In this document: positions 33,701 to 45,965 of the stretch, piece after piece
Numbering within the stretch: the stretch's first letter is position 1
Layout: every line of letters starts with the position of its first letter
Assembly (NCBI RefSeq): GCF_001540865.1
Contig: NC_033630.1
Location: forward strand, 6,332,804-6,396,803
Origin: Ananas comosus
Lineage: Eukaryota; Streptophyta; Magnoliopsida; Poales; Bromeliaceae
Direction of reading: 5' to 3'
Length of the DNA stretch: 64,000 nucleotides
Notes under the pieces: model-generated
What the model was told of the DNA's origin: nothing
The model's input: the letters and a program-made list of their open reading frames with translations, nothing else
The model's database searches: none
Program-made: the position numbers and the translations under genes

Positions 33701-35081
33701 GACAGTCAACAGGAACGACGGCGACGGCGAGCGGGGGTCGCTGGGACTCCGGGGGAGGCGGCGCAGCCGACTCAAGGCGGTGGCGAAGCGCAGGGAGGGG
33801 CTGCACACAGGTTTCGGCTTGGCTCGGGCTGGAGGGCTGCAGGCAGCAGGAGCGGCGGCGGCGGCGCTCTGGGCGCCTCGGGGAGGCCGCGGCCGGCAGC
33901 CAGAAGTCGGGGAGGTGCCCCGGGAATGGCCCAGGGCGGCAGCAGTACGAGAAGAGGGAGTTGCAGCTGCCTCGGCCTAGGTTCGGCCCAGGTTGGCAGC
34001 AGCGTGCTCAGGCGGCAGCGGCGGCGTGTGGAGGCGGCGGCGGTCGGTGGGGAGGCTCGCCAGGGCATAGGGATGACGCCGGCAAGGTACCAGGAGGCAA
34101 AGCGACCTCGGCCTGGGTTCAAACCCGAGAAGAAAAGAGAGAAAGAGATGGAGAGGAAGGAATGTGGTGCGGCGGCGGCGGCTGGCCTGCCGGACTCGGT
34201 CGGCGGCGGCCGGAGGGTGAGCGGCTAGGGCAGGGGAAGCAAAGGGGGGCGGCTAGGGTCAGCTGGGTGGCTAGGGTTAGGTTAAGCTCGAGGAAAACCC
34301 TAGAACCTTAAATATATATATATTCCGATTTGCATGAAAGCCCTTCAAAACCTCAGTATTTCAAACTGAATCCCTCACAGCACGTGAACAATGCGAGAAT
34401 ACCCCCCCATGTGCGATCTCGCGTAAAAGGTACATAAAATGTCGCATCTTTTGCGAAATTACCATTTTGCCAACACCGACCTCTCCTCGGTCAACGTGCG
34501 ATCTCCGCAGATCCGTCCGTCAGATTTGCGAACGGATTGTACCAGCGGGATCAGCACCTCGGAGACAACAAAGCTACGATTTTGGTTCACCTCGATCGAC
34601 CACGGATTCGCGACGAAATCCATTCTCTCACCATAAGGCCAAAATGACGCACAATTACATAAGAAACATGTATTTTTGGATTTTCTCGAAATCCGTGCGA
34701 CAAACTCAAAATCCGTCAGTGCCACTAGTTCCAGAATAACTGAACCGGTCGAAATGAGCTATTGGACTGCTATGTTCGGAGTCCAATACGCGCCAGAAGC
34801 CAACACTACTCCGCGGCTTCTCCGGAAAACCGAAGTTACTATTCACTTAAGTGAAAACTAAAAATCGCGTATCTTCTCCATTTTAGCTCATTTTCTCCTG
34901 AAACTTGACGAGTGCTTATGTAATTAAATTACACACATAAACATCGTCAACAGAGAGTTTAGTTGCACTGTCAAAATCTCAGTCCTTACAGTCTGTTGAC
35001 GAGTGCTTATGTAATTAAATTACACACATAAACATCGTCAACAGAGAGTTTAGTTGCACTGTCAAAATCTCAGTCCTTACA
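30763..35081 (-). mobile_element. Second solo LTR of the 4.2-kb family (inner copy)
   Basis: Starts TGTCACGCC at 30763 and ends TTACA at 35081, with the TSD CTTGG at 30758-30762 and 35082-35086. It aligns throughout to the outer copy. The last 86 bp are duplicated (34905-34990 and 34996-35081, separated by GTCTG). The GC-rich part (33420-34310) is open in several frames, but differs from the outer copy by many indels, so it is not coding. Perfect 13-bp hairpin arms GAGCACGATGATC lie at 33391-33403 and 33417-33429. Confidence 0.85.
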
Positions 35082-35570
35082 CTTGGTCGGAAGCTCTATC
35101 GACCGCTACGAACGTGTCTCACATCTCGTCTCGACTCTCACCGCCCACAATACCTGAAAAATGGTGGGGGAGGTGAGAACATGTAAACATGTCTCTCCTC
35201 CCAGTGGGTACCGCAAGCCGATGAAGGCGAGGAGTACTCACCGGATCAGGAAGAGCTAAACAACAATACAGGTCAGTAGAAAATACAGTAGCAATAATAA
35301 TGAATAAAAGAGACATATATATAAAAGAAAGTACAACTACCGCTACTGTAATGAACAACTGAATGTATACATGTAACAAGACTATAGTAGCTAGATAATG
35401 CAACGAAAGAACTGAAGATATACAAGCGACAACCGCTACTATAGTTATATGCGTCAACCAAACGATAATTCCAAATATACCCAATCTGATGCTGCTATAT
35501 TGGTCCGCAGACCTCAAGCGTTGCCTGTCACAGAGCAGACACTGAGAGCTTATTCATGCGTCACCGACGA

Positions 35571-37938
35571 TGTAAGGAAGTGAATTCTCGAAATGCGAGG
35601 ATTAGACTTCGATGAGAATCGACTAGTTGTCGATTGTGTAAGCTTCGGAAGGTCCGAAGGTGATTATAATGCATAAAGTGCGTTGAAGAAGGGTCCGCGA
35701 GAGCACCAGTGCAAAATCTGCACTGGAGCAGAAATGCTCTCGGGGACCGGTCCCTGGCAGGGAGGGACCGGTCCCATCAGGCTGGGCTGCAGGGGTCTTT
35801 GATGAGACCGGTCCCTGGCAGTGAGGGACCGGTTCCCGAACGTTGGCCCAGCGAGACTAGCCGAAATTTGGCTAAGTCCCGAGAATGCAGCTCTCGGGAA
35901 CCGGTCTCTCGGTCAAGGACCGGTCTCCCGGGAACCGGTCTCTCAGGCAAGGACCGGTTCCCGAAAGCGAAATTCTTCTGCCCGAGATGGAAAGCTCTCG
36001 GGGACCGATCTCCCCGAGCTGGGACCGGTCCCTCACTGCGAAAATGCCCAGAGAGGGCTGATTTGAAGGATGAAAAGTTGAGGGGGCTATATGCAAAATA
36101 GCCTTTATTAGAGGTTGGGGGACCTCCCTCTCCCTCTCATTTGCTCCCTCTCCCTCTCATTTGCTCCCTCTCTCCTTCAAGCTAGGGCAAGCTTGGAGCT
36201 TGGCTTAGAGGTAAGCTCCAAACCCATCCATGGTAGATTTCCTAGGATTGGGTTTTATTGTTTAGGATTGGTTCAAATGGAACCTAGAGAAGATAAGGAG
36301 ATGGTTCGGGCTCGTAATCGAAGCTCACACCATGGATTTCTTCCCCATTGCCATTCTAGGGCACGGATTTGGGGATTTTGGAAATCTAGGGTTTTGATCT
36401 AATCTAATAGGTCGCAAACCTAATTGTTAGGTCTCGGAACGCGTCGGCGAAGTCGGTTTCTCGATCCGACGAGCGGGTGCGGAGAAATCGCCGAATCGGG
36501 TACTTGAGGGCTCGCTTCGTCCCGAGGAGTTAGGGCGACGTGCAAGAACCGCAACGTCAAGTTTTCTATCATCACGGCATCACCAAGAGGTGGGTGGTGA
36601 CCATCCCGAAGCAGTCGGGCCCCCTTCTATGTCTTAGCACATTTTGGATTCTTGCATCTTGTATTATTGCATTATAGGATGATTGTGCATTGCCTTTCCT
36701 TATGTTTTTCTTGATGATATCGTAGCACGTACTGGATACTTGATGTAGTGGATTGATAAGGATTGGGTCGAGACTCGTGAATCCTATAGTGCAGAGAAAG
36801 AGATGGATTCAATGGTTGGTTTGATATTAAACAAAAGAACGAGTGGCAACTAGTTGATAGTAAACAATGAACGAGTGGCATTCAGTTGATAGTAAACAAA
36901 AGAACAATGACACATATGAGTCGTAGTGTATGTGAAACCTATGGACTATATGATGATTGTAACCCTAGAGGATAGGGTATTCTCGAGACGAGGATTGGAT
37001 CATGCTCACGATCTGTTTTTAAATCTTGTGATGGAAGCCCCACACGAGTAGTGCGCTCCGGAGTTGGTCACGTGGGATTGCCTATTTTGGGTCCCAAGGG
37101 ATTGCCTATTTTGGGTCCCGGCAGACGGTCTCGGTTCGTAGTGTGAGTTGACCCTCCCTACCTTCGAGATGGCTAGTGAGCAGTAGACGAGCTTTCAGAG
37201 AAGCCACGAGATTAAGAAACAAGTAAATGAGATTGATGACCAAGTACATAGCTTTACCTTTTTGACATGACGACAGGTTAGCTGCTTACCATTTCATTGG
37301 ACATGCATTCATATATCTATGATTGGGCATAGTAGTGTAGCTTTACTCTCCTGTCTTTACAGCTTTTCTTATTATCTATATATGCCGGTATATCTACTTT
37401 TGCCCACTTGGACCTAGTGGGGAGATCGGCAGAGTCGACGGCCGAACCCACTGGGAACTATGGAAGATAGTTCTCACCCCACTTTTACAGGTTCGAGTTC
37501 GGGGGTCCCTGGCGAGCGTGAGGATCGCGGTAAGGGCCTGGCGCCCTAGTTGCATTAGCTGTCTAAATTTTTTGCTTTAGCTTCACCCTGTTTTTATGTT
37601 TGAGAGTAAATATTGTATAGGGTGAGGTGTGAGTGTTGTATATATGTTTTGGGAATGTTGTAAAGAATGGAATTAAATGTATTAAGGTGAATGAATGAAT
37701 GTAATAGATAGAGTTTTCTCTCTTTACCTACTTGTATGCCTTATACTTGTATCTTGCTCCTTGTTGTCGGCACTAGTAGTGCTCTTTGAGATCGTGTATT
37801 TATGAATTGATTTCTGGGCGAATTCCTTATACATGATCTATTGGTTAGCCTTGGACGGACAGGGGAGGTCCTGCCCGTTCAGCGTCTGTTCGACACGCCC
37901 GGGCCGAGCCAAATTGGTAGCGGTCTCGGGGCGTGACA
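35571..37938 (+). repeat. Gypsy 5' LTR (LTR1)
   Basis: 2368 bp, TGTAAGGAAG...GGGGCGTGACA. Near the start is a hairpin CCAGTGCA-AAATC-TGCACTGG (35706-35726), then nine ACCGGT cores at 35746-36029 in GGGACCGGTCCC-like contexts, then CTATATGC (~36088), a possible TATA element. LTR1 and LTR2 differ by roughly 1-2% by eye, plus one ~100-bp indel. Confidence 0.9.
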
Positions 37939-37945
37939 GATAAAG

Positions 37946-37957
37946 TGGTATCAGAGC
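37946..37957 (+). other. Primer binding site (initiator-Met tRNA)
   Basis: TGGTATCAGAGC, 7 bp after the end of LTR1. Confidence 0.9.
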
Positions 37958-38303
37958 CTTGGAGCAAGTAAAGAGAGAGTTTAGGATGACCGAGGAGACC
38001 CTAGGTTGGTAAACCCTAAGGTTATGGGGACGTGAGTGAACGTGAACCCATGGCGGTGGCGGAAGTTGATCGATTGGGTCGAAGTTGATGTCATGTCTCT
38101 AGCTGGGAATAGAGACGGATCCGAGTGACACTAGTTCTTGGCTCGTAGTGGTTGTGTCGGCGGCCAATGACATGACGCTAAGAGTCCAGCACTAGAGCGC
38201 TTGCGAGCTTCCGCCCGATTTCATTGTCGAGTCGTCCAATTTTGTGAACGCTAGGAGGTTATCGGATTAAGATAACTAACGAGTTGTTGCTTTTCAGGAG
38301 CCA

Positions 38304-39797
38304 ATGTCCCCAAGACGTTATGCACGTAGGTCTGTTCCGGTGCCGCCTCCCCCGGTGCCCGAACAGCCAAGATCGGAGGAGGTGCAGGAGCTGCGGGAGC
38401 AGGTCGCGGCGATGATGGGCGCGATGCAGCGCCAGGAGGCCCGGTTTGAGCAGCTCCAGGGATTCGTGGAGCGGCAAGCGGCGGCGGCGGCCGCGACAGC
38501 GACTGGAAGCCGTGATCCACCCGCACCCCCGGCGCGCACGCCTGAAGCGGCTGAGGGTGAGGGCATAGCGGCGGTTCCGGTGGCGGCAGTTCCCACGCCG
38601 GCGAGTGCACCCCCGACCGCTTCGGGTTCGGCGACACTTGATACGACAGCTGACGAAGTGGAGCGGGAGCGTGCGCTGACGGCTTTGATGAAGTTCATAA
38701 AGTTTAAGCCACCAACCTTTGAAGGGGGGAAAGTGGAGCCGTCGGTGGTGGAGTCTTGGGTAGACTCTATGGAGACTCTCTTCGAGGACCTATACACCCT
38801 GGAGAAGGATAAGGTGCCTTTCGCCACCCATTGCCTCGACAAGGCGGTGAAGGTGTGGTGGAAGCGATTGAAGCGTGATCAGCCCTCTGATCTTCCACCA
38901 ATGCTCTGGGAGGAGTTTAAGAGGGAAATGTTCGGAAATTACTTTCCCGACACCGAGAAATGTAAGTTGAAGGAGAGATTTCGCAAGTTGAGGCAGGGGG
39001 ATCGTTCTGTGGCGGACTACGAGCAGGAGTTCTCCCACATTATAGACTGTGTCCCGGACGTCGTTAAGGATGACACGGGTCGAGCCGAATGGTTCTCGCG
39101 GGGACTTCGACCGTGGATATATAGAGCGGTGCAGCTGTTCAAGCTCACGACTTTCGCCGAAGTTTTTGATAGGGCGCTGTGGGCAGAGCATGGAGATGCC
39201 CACGTGCGGAAGGAGCGTGAGTTGTTGACGGGACCCCAAGATAAAGGGAGAAAGCGACCGGGCGGTAGTTCGGGGGGCCAATCGAGATCCAAGAGACCCC
39301 CGAAGTATCCGCGGTCGCAGTCGTGGGGCCGTGGGCCGCAGCGGTGCCCTATCTGTGGAGATCGAGGCCATCGGGCACCGCAGTGTAGACAACAACAGGG
39401 AAGGTGCTTTAATTGTGGACAAGAAGGACACATCAGCCGCGACTGTCCGGCAAGGGCCTCGTCTACTCCGTCAGTCGCATCGACTCCAGCGCCCCCGCCT
39501 TATCAGGGAGGGGCCCCATATGTCCCCGTGTCAGCAGGGCGCGCACTGGCGCCGCGCCAACCGGAGGTGACTCGATCAACGCCGAGCGGACGGGTGTTCG
39601 CCGCTCATGCCCAAGCCGAGGAGCCTACCGAAGTAGAGGAGACTGATGTTGTGGCAGGTATGGTTCTAATTAATAGAGTTTGCTCCAGGGCTATGTTCGA
39701 TACGGGTGCCACGCACTCATTTATTAGTAGAGCATTTGCATGCATGCATGACATACCCATAGAGGCGAGTGGCAAGTGGCGAGTCGAAGGTCCTTAG
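38304..39797 (+). pseudogene. Gypsy Gag-protease (interrupted polyprotein, part 1)
   Basis: 497 codons from MSPRRYARRS. An Ala/Pro/Glu-rich N-terminus is followed by the retrotransposon gag domain (~130-300, with FEGGKVEPSVVESWVDSME and DRSVADYEQEF). Two CCHC zinc knuckles follow, CPICGDRGHRAPQC and CFNCGQEGHISRDC (~348-380). The aspartic protease active site DTGATHSFI is at ~465. The frame stops at TAG 39795-39797, but protease/RT similarity continues in the same frame to a second TAG at 39921-39923. Both stops look like point changes in an originally continuous Gag-Pol frame. The start lies about 350 bp after the PBS. Confidence 0.9.
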
Positions 39798-41192
39798 TCG
39801 TTATTTAATACATATACGGAGTGCTCGTCGTGCCCCGTACAAGTGGGTGACTGGATAATGCCCATCCGGATGTTAGAACTTACTAAACTAGAGGCGTACA
39901 ACGTCATTTTGGGCATGGACTAGCTCTCGAAGTATTACGCTACGATCGATTGTAAGAATAAATTGATCACCTTTCGGGAGCCCGGACAGAGGGAGTTGGT
40001 TTACCAAGCCTGTCGGAGTTCTTGCTTCGTCGCGACAGTATCGGCGACGAGAGCTAGGAAGTTGGTCAACGGCGGTTGCGCGGCATTCTTAGCGACCGTC
40101 GTGGAGGTGGATCGAGTGGTGCCGAGATTAGAAAATTTATCGGTGGTGCGGGAATTCCCAGATGTGTTTCCCTCGGAGTTATCGGGGATGCCGCCGGATC
40201 GGGAGATCGAGTTTATTATAGACTTGATTCCCGGGACGGCGCCGATCTCGAAGGCCCCATACCGAATGGCGCCGGCGGAGCTGAGAGAACTGAGGGATCA
40301 GTTGCAAGATCTCCTCGACAAGGGGTTTATCAGGCCGAGCGTATCGCCGTGGGGAGCGCCGGTGTTGTTCGTGCGCAAGAAGGATGGCTCGTTTCGACTT
40401 TGCGTGGATTACCGAGAGTTGAATAGGGTCACAATAAAGAATAAGTATCCGTTGCCCCGAATCGACGACCTGTTTGATCAATTACAGGGGTCGCGAGTGT
40501 ACTCGAAGATAGACCTGCAATCCGGCTATCATCAGTTGAAAATTAAGTCGGAGGATGTTCAAAAGACTGCGTTTCGCACACGTTATGGACACTATGAGTA
40601 CACGGTTATGCCTTTCGGGCTCACTAATGCCCCGGCAGCGTTCATGGACCTGATGAACCGTGTGTTCAAAGCGTGCTTGGACCGATTTGTCGTGGTCTTC
40701 ATAGACGACATCTTGGTCTATTCGCGGAGCGACGAGGAGCACGCGGAGCATTTGCGGACGGTGCTTCAAATCCTTCGGGAGGAGAAGCTATTCGCAAGCT
40801 GAAGAAGTGCGATTTCTGGCTTCGAGAGGTTGTCTTCTTAGGGCATGTGATTTTCGAGGGCGGTGTTTCGGTTGACCCGAGAAAAATCGAAGCGGTCGAA
40901 AATTGGCCACGCCCGACGAATGTCACGGAGGTCCGGAGCTTCATAGGCTTAGCGGGCTACTATCGACGGTTTGTGGAGGGCTTTTCGAAGATTGTGACTC
41001 CGCTTACCGGTCTGACACAGAAGGGCATCAAGTTTATTTGGAACGACGAATGTGATCGAAGCTTCAACGAGTTGAAGAAAAGATTAACGTCGGCTCCAAT
41101 ACTCGCCTTACCGGTGCAGGGGCGAGGACTTTGCACTCTATAGCGATGCATCCTATCTGGGCTTGGGGTGTACCCTGATGTAAGGCGGGAGG
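39798..41192 (+). pseudogene. Gypsy reverse transcriptase to RNase H start (interrupted, part 2)
   Basis: After the stop at 39921 the frame of gag resumes with the protease-RT connector and RT core: [58 protein letters not shown] and the catalytic FIDDILVYS (near 40700). A 1-bp loss near 40794-40797 shifts the frame; the RT thumb ([20 protein letters not shown]) reads on in frame 2. A 1-bp gain near 41118-41122 restores the original frame, followed by a TAA at 41181-41183. Three stops and two frameshifts mean this copy cannot make its own enzymes. Confidence 0.9.
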
Positions 41193-43037
41193 GTGATAGC
41201 TTATGCATCCCGTCAGCTAAAAGACCACGAGAAGAATTACCCCATACATGACTTAGAGTTGGCGGCGGTGATCTTCGCGCTGAAATTGTGGAGGCACTAC
41301 CTGTATGGTGTACACTGCGAGATCTACACCGACCACAAGAGTCTGAAATATCTATTCACCCAGAAGGAGCTGAATATGCGGCAGAGGCGGTGGCTAGAGC
41401 TATTGAAGGACTACGATGTCGACATTCTCTACCACCCCGGCAAAGCAAATGTGGTCGCGGATGCGCTTAGTAGGAAGTCGGCGAAGAACCTCGCTTTTGA
41501 TGTCACCCAGCAGACACCCCTATGGCTGGATATGGAGCGACTGGACCTTGAAGTGGTTGCTCCTGAGGTCCCGACCCAGTTGATGGCGCTCGTTGTTCAA
41601 CCGACCTTTTTGGAGAGAATCAAGAGATTACAACCTACAGATCCGAGTCTCCAAACGGTGCGGCGCAACATCGAGGAAGGTCGAGGCGGCGATTTTAGTG
41701 TGGACGCCGGTGGCGCGCTCCGGTTTCGAAACCGGTGGTGCGTGCCTGAGAGTGAAGATCTTCACGAGCTGATTCTGCAAGAAGCTCACCGGTCTCCATA
41801 CGCTGATCACCCGGGCGGCACCAAAATGTATCAAGAGTTGAGAACACTTTATTGGTGGCCGGGGATGAAAGTTGATATTGGGCGCTTCGTGGCGAAGTGT
41901 TTGACCTGTCAGCAGGTGAAAGCGGAGCGCCGGTTTCCAGCGGGAAAGCTTCAAAGTCTACCTATCCCTGTCTGGAAATGGGATGATATATCTATGGATT
42001 TCATCATTGGTTTACCCCGTTCGACAGGGGGCCACGACGCAATCTGGGTGATTGTGGATCGCTTGACAAAGTCAGCGCACTTTTTGCCGGTCCACACCAC
42101 CTGGGCGGGGGATAAGTTGGCGCAGGTATATCTTGACGAAGTAGTAAGGCTGCACGGGGCACCGAAGTCAATTGTATCGGATAGAGACCCCAAGTTCACT
42201 TCACGTTTCTGGAAAAGCCTGCAGGAGGCCCTTGGCACACGGCTTGATTTTAGCACTGCATTCCATCACCAGACGGACGGGCAAACCGAGAGGACTATTC
42301 AGACTCTGGAGGATATGTTGCGAGCGTGTGTCATCGACTACAAGGGAGGCTGGTGTAAGTATTTACCAATGGCCGAGTTCGCCTACAACAACAGTTATCA
42401 TTCTAGTGTGGAGATGGCACCATTCGAGGCTCTTTATGGGCGGAAGTGCGGATCTCCCATTTATTGGAGTGATGTGGGCAAGCGCACAGAGTTCGGCCCC
42501 GATGTGTTGCGGGAGGCGGAAGAGAAGGTCCGCCTTGCTCGCAAGAGGTTACTCACAGCGCAATCGCGACAACAGAGCTATGCGGATAGGCGCCGGCGAG
42601 ATTTAGAGTTCGCGGTGGGTGACCGCGTTTTTTTGAAGGTCTCGCCTATGAGGGGTGTAAGGCGATTTGGCGTTCAGGGCAAGCTAAGTCCCCGATACAT
42701 TGGCCCCTACGAGATCTTGGAGCGGATTGGGACGGTGGCTTATCGACTCGCGTTGCCACCAAAGCTCGCGGATGTGCACAATGTATTCCACGTCTCCAAT
42801 CTCCGCAAATATATATCCGATCCCGAGCACGCAATGTTGTATGAACCGCCGGAGCTTCAGAAAGATCTAAGTTACGAGGAGTTTCTGGTGGCAATTACCG
42901 CTCGTGAAGTGCGCAAGTTAAGGAATCAAGAAATTCCTTATGTTCGAGTCCGGTGGAGCAATCACGACGATCGCGAAGCCACCTGGGAGCTCGAGGAAGA
43001 GATGAAAGCGAATCACCCTCGCCTGTTTGAGGAGTGA
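41193..43037 (+). pseudogene. Gypsy RNase H-integrase-chromodomain (part 3, intact frame)
   Basis: 614 codons open, in the same frame as gag. RNase [26 protein letters not shown] block, YTDHKSL, DALSRK. Integrase: HHCC zinc finger ([10 protein letters not shown]...CLTCQQVK), catalytic core with [20 protein letters not shown] and [15 protein letters not shown], then the [10 protein letters not shown] module and the [12 protein letters not shown] block. The C-terminal ~60 residues ([29 protein letters not shown]) form a chromodomain, the mark of chromoviruses, thought to steer integration to heterochromatin. It ends at TGA 43035-43037, about 90 bp before LTR2. Confidence 0.9.
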
Positions 43038-43116
43038 ATCAAGGTATGAGTTTAGAGATTAAAGTTCTAAATAAGTTCGAAAGTATTGAGTTCGTTTCGA
43101 GGACGAAACTCTTTTA

Positions 43117-43128
43117 AGGTGGGGAGGA
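43117..43128 (+). other. Polypurine tract
   Basis: The purine-rich AAGGTGGGGAGGA abuts the TG of LTR2 at 43129, the expected plus-strand primer site. Confidence 0.85.
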
Positions 43129-45599
43129 TGTAAGGAAGTGAATTCTCGAAATGCGAGGATTAGACTTCGATGAGAATCGACTAGTTGTCGATTGTGTAAG
43201 CTTCGGAAGGTCCGAAGGTGATTATAATGCATAAAGTGCGTTGAAGAAGGGTCCGCGAGAGCACCAGTGCAAAATCTGCACTGGAGCAGAAATGCTCTCG
43301 GGGACCGGTCCCTGGCAGGGAGGGACCGGTCCCATCAGGCTGGGCTGCGGGGGTCTCTGATGAGACCGGTCCCTGGCAGTGAGGGACTGGTTCCCGAACG
43401 TTGGCCCAGCGAAACTAGCCGAAATTTGGCTAAGTCCCGAGAATGCAGCTCTCGGGAACCGGTCTCTCGGTCAAGGACCGGTCTCCCGGGGACCGGTCTC
43501 TTAGGCAAGGACCGGTTCCCGAACGCGAAATTCTTCTGCCCGAGATGGAAAGTTCTCGGGGACCGGTCTCCCCGAGCTGGGACCAGTCCCTCACTGCGAA
43601 AATGCCCAGAGAGGGCTGATTTGAAGGATGAAAAGTTGAGGGGGCTATCTGTAAAATAGCCTTTATTAGAGGTTGGGGGACCTCCTTCTCCCTCTCATTT
43701 GCTCCCTCTCCCTCTCACACTCTTTCCCTCTCTCCCTCTAGAAAGAAAAGAAGGAGAAGAAAGAAAGGAGGGAAAAGAAGAAAAAGTGGAAGGAGAAGTC
43801 CAAGAAGAAGAAGAAGAAGGTCTTCTTCCCTCTCTCCTTCAAGCTAGGGCAAGCTTGGAGCTTCGCTTAGAGGTAAGCTCCAAACCCATCCATGGTAGAT
43901 TTCCTAGGATTGGGTTTTATTGTTTAGGATTGGTTCAAATGGAACCTAGAGAAGATAAGGAGATGGTTCGGGCTCGTAACCGAAGCTCGCACCATGGATT
44001 TCTTCCCCGTTGCCATTCTAGGGCACGGATTTGGAGATTTTGGAAATCTAGGGTTTTGATCTAATCTAATAGGTCGCAAACCTAATTGTTAGGTCCCGGA
44101 ACGCGTCGGCGAAGTCGGTTTCTCGATCCGACGAGCGGGTGCGGAGAAATCGCCGAATCGGGTACTTGAGGGCTTGCTTCGCCCCGAGGAGTTAGGGCGA
44201 CATGCAAGAACCGCAACGTCGAGTTTTCTATCATCACGACATCACCAAGAGGTGGGTGGTGACCATCCCGAAGCAGTCGGGCCCCCTTCTATGTCTTAGT
44301 ACATTTTGGATTCTTGCATCTTGTATTATTGCATTATAGGATGATTGTGCATTGCCTTTTCTTATGTTTTCCTTGATGATATCGTAGCACGTACTGGATA
44401 CTTGATGTAGTGGATTGATAAGGATTGGGTCGAGACTCGTGAATCCTATAGTGCAGAGAAAGAGATGGATTCAATGGTTGGTTTGATATTAAACAAAAGA
44501 ACGAGTGGCAACTAGTTGATAGTAAACAATGAACGAGTGGCATTCAGTTGATAGTAAACAAAAGAACAATGACACATATGAGTCGTAGTGTATGTGAAAC
44601 CTATGGACTATATGATGATTGTAACCCTAGAGGATAGGGTATTCTCGAGACGAGGATTGGATCATGCTCACGATCTGTTTTTAAATCTTGTGATGGAAGC
44701 CCCACATGAGTAGTGCGCTCCGGAGTTGGTCACGTGGGATTGCCTATTTTGGGTCCCAAGGGATTGCCTATTTTGGGTCCCGGCAGACGGTCTCGGTTCG
44801 TAGTGTGAGTTGACCCTCCCTACCTTCGAGATGGCTAGTGAGCAGTAGACGAGCTTTCAGAGAAGCCACGAGATTAAGAAACAAGTAAATGAGATTGATG
44901 AACAAGTACATAGCTTTACCTTTTTGACATGACGACAGGATAGCTGCTTACCATTTTATTGGACATGCATTCATATATCTATGATTGGGCATAGTAGTGT
45001 AGCTTTACTCTCCGGTCCTTACAGCTTTTCTTATTATCAATATATGTTGGTATGTCTACTTTTGCCCACTTAGACCTAGTGTGGAGATCGGCGGAGTCGG
45101 CGGCCGAACCCACTGGGAACTATGGAAGATAGTTCTCACCCCACTTTTACAGGTTCGAGTTCGGGCGTCCCTGGCGAGCGTGAGGATCGCGGTAAGGGCC
45201 TGGCGCCCTAGTTGCATTAGCTGTCTACCTTTTTGCTTTAGCTTCACCCTGTTTTTATGTTTGAGAGTAGATATTGTATAGGGTGAGGTGTGAGTGTTGT
45301 ACATATGTTTTGGGAATGTTGTAAAGAATGGAATTAAATGTATTAAGGTGAATGAATAAATGTAATAGCTAGAGTTTTCTCTCTTTACCTACTTGTATGC
45401 CTTATACTTGTATCTTGCTCCTTGTTGTTGGCACTAGTAGTGCTCTTTGAGATCGTGTATTTATGAATTGATTTCTGGGCGAATTCCTTATACATGATCT
45501 ATTGGTTAGCCTTGGACGGACATGGGAGGTCCTGCCCGTTCGGCGTATGTTCGACGCGCCCGGGCTGAGCCAAATTGGTAGCGGTCTCGGGGCGTGATG
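43129..45599 (+). repeat. Shared gypsy LTR (LTR2)
   Basis: About 2.47 kb. It differs from LTR1 by a ~100-bp purine-rich block (about 43715-43830, with GAAGAAGAAG runs) and scattered substitutions. Its last two bases are TG where LTR1 has CA. It is followed by another PBS (45606-45617), so it serves both as 3' LTR of copy 1 and 5' LTR of copy 2. Confidence 0.9.
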
Positions 45600-45605
45600 G
45601 ATAAA

Positions 45606-45617
45606 GTGGTATCAGAG
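45606..45617 (+). other. Primer binding site of the second gypsy copy
   Basis: TGGTATCAGAGC, 7 bp after LTR2, in the same arrangement as at 37946. Confidence 0.9.
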
Positions 45618-45965
45618 CCTTGGAGCAAGTAAAGAGAGAGTCTAGGATGACCGAGGAGACCCTAGGTTGGTAAACCCTAAGGTTATAGGGACGTGAGTGA
45701 ACGTGAACCCATGGCGGTGGCGGAAGTTGATCGATTGGGTCGAAGTTGATGTCATGTCTCTAGCTGGGAATAGAGACGGATCCGAGTGACACTAGTTCTT
45801 GGCTCGTAGTGGTTGTGTTAGCGGCCAACGACACGACGCTAAGAGTCTAGCACTAGAGCGCTTGCGAGCTTCCGCTCGATTTCATTGTCGAGTCGTCCAA
45901 TTTTGTGAACGCTAGGAGGTTATCGGATTAAGATAACTAACCGAGTTGTTGCTTTTCAAGAGCAA

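Noticed and set aside
33424..34311. 295-codon plus-strand ORF (and overlapping long frames on both strands)
   Set aside because: It lies in the GC-rich part of a solo LTR. All frames are open because of composition, and the second LTR copy (48700-49570) differs by frame-breaking indels.
35709..36101. 130-codon ORF in LTR1 (and its match at 43267-43659)
   Set aside because: It reads the ACCGGT array as RTGPS-like repeats in a non-coding LTR.
38318..39433. Minus-strand ORFs across gag
   Set aside because: Antisense shadows of the GC-rich gag frame.
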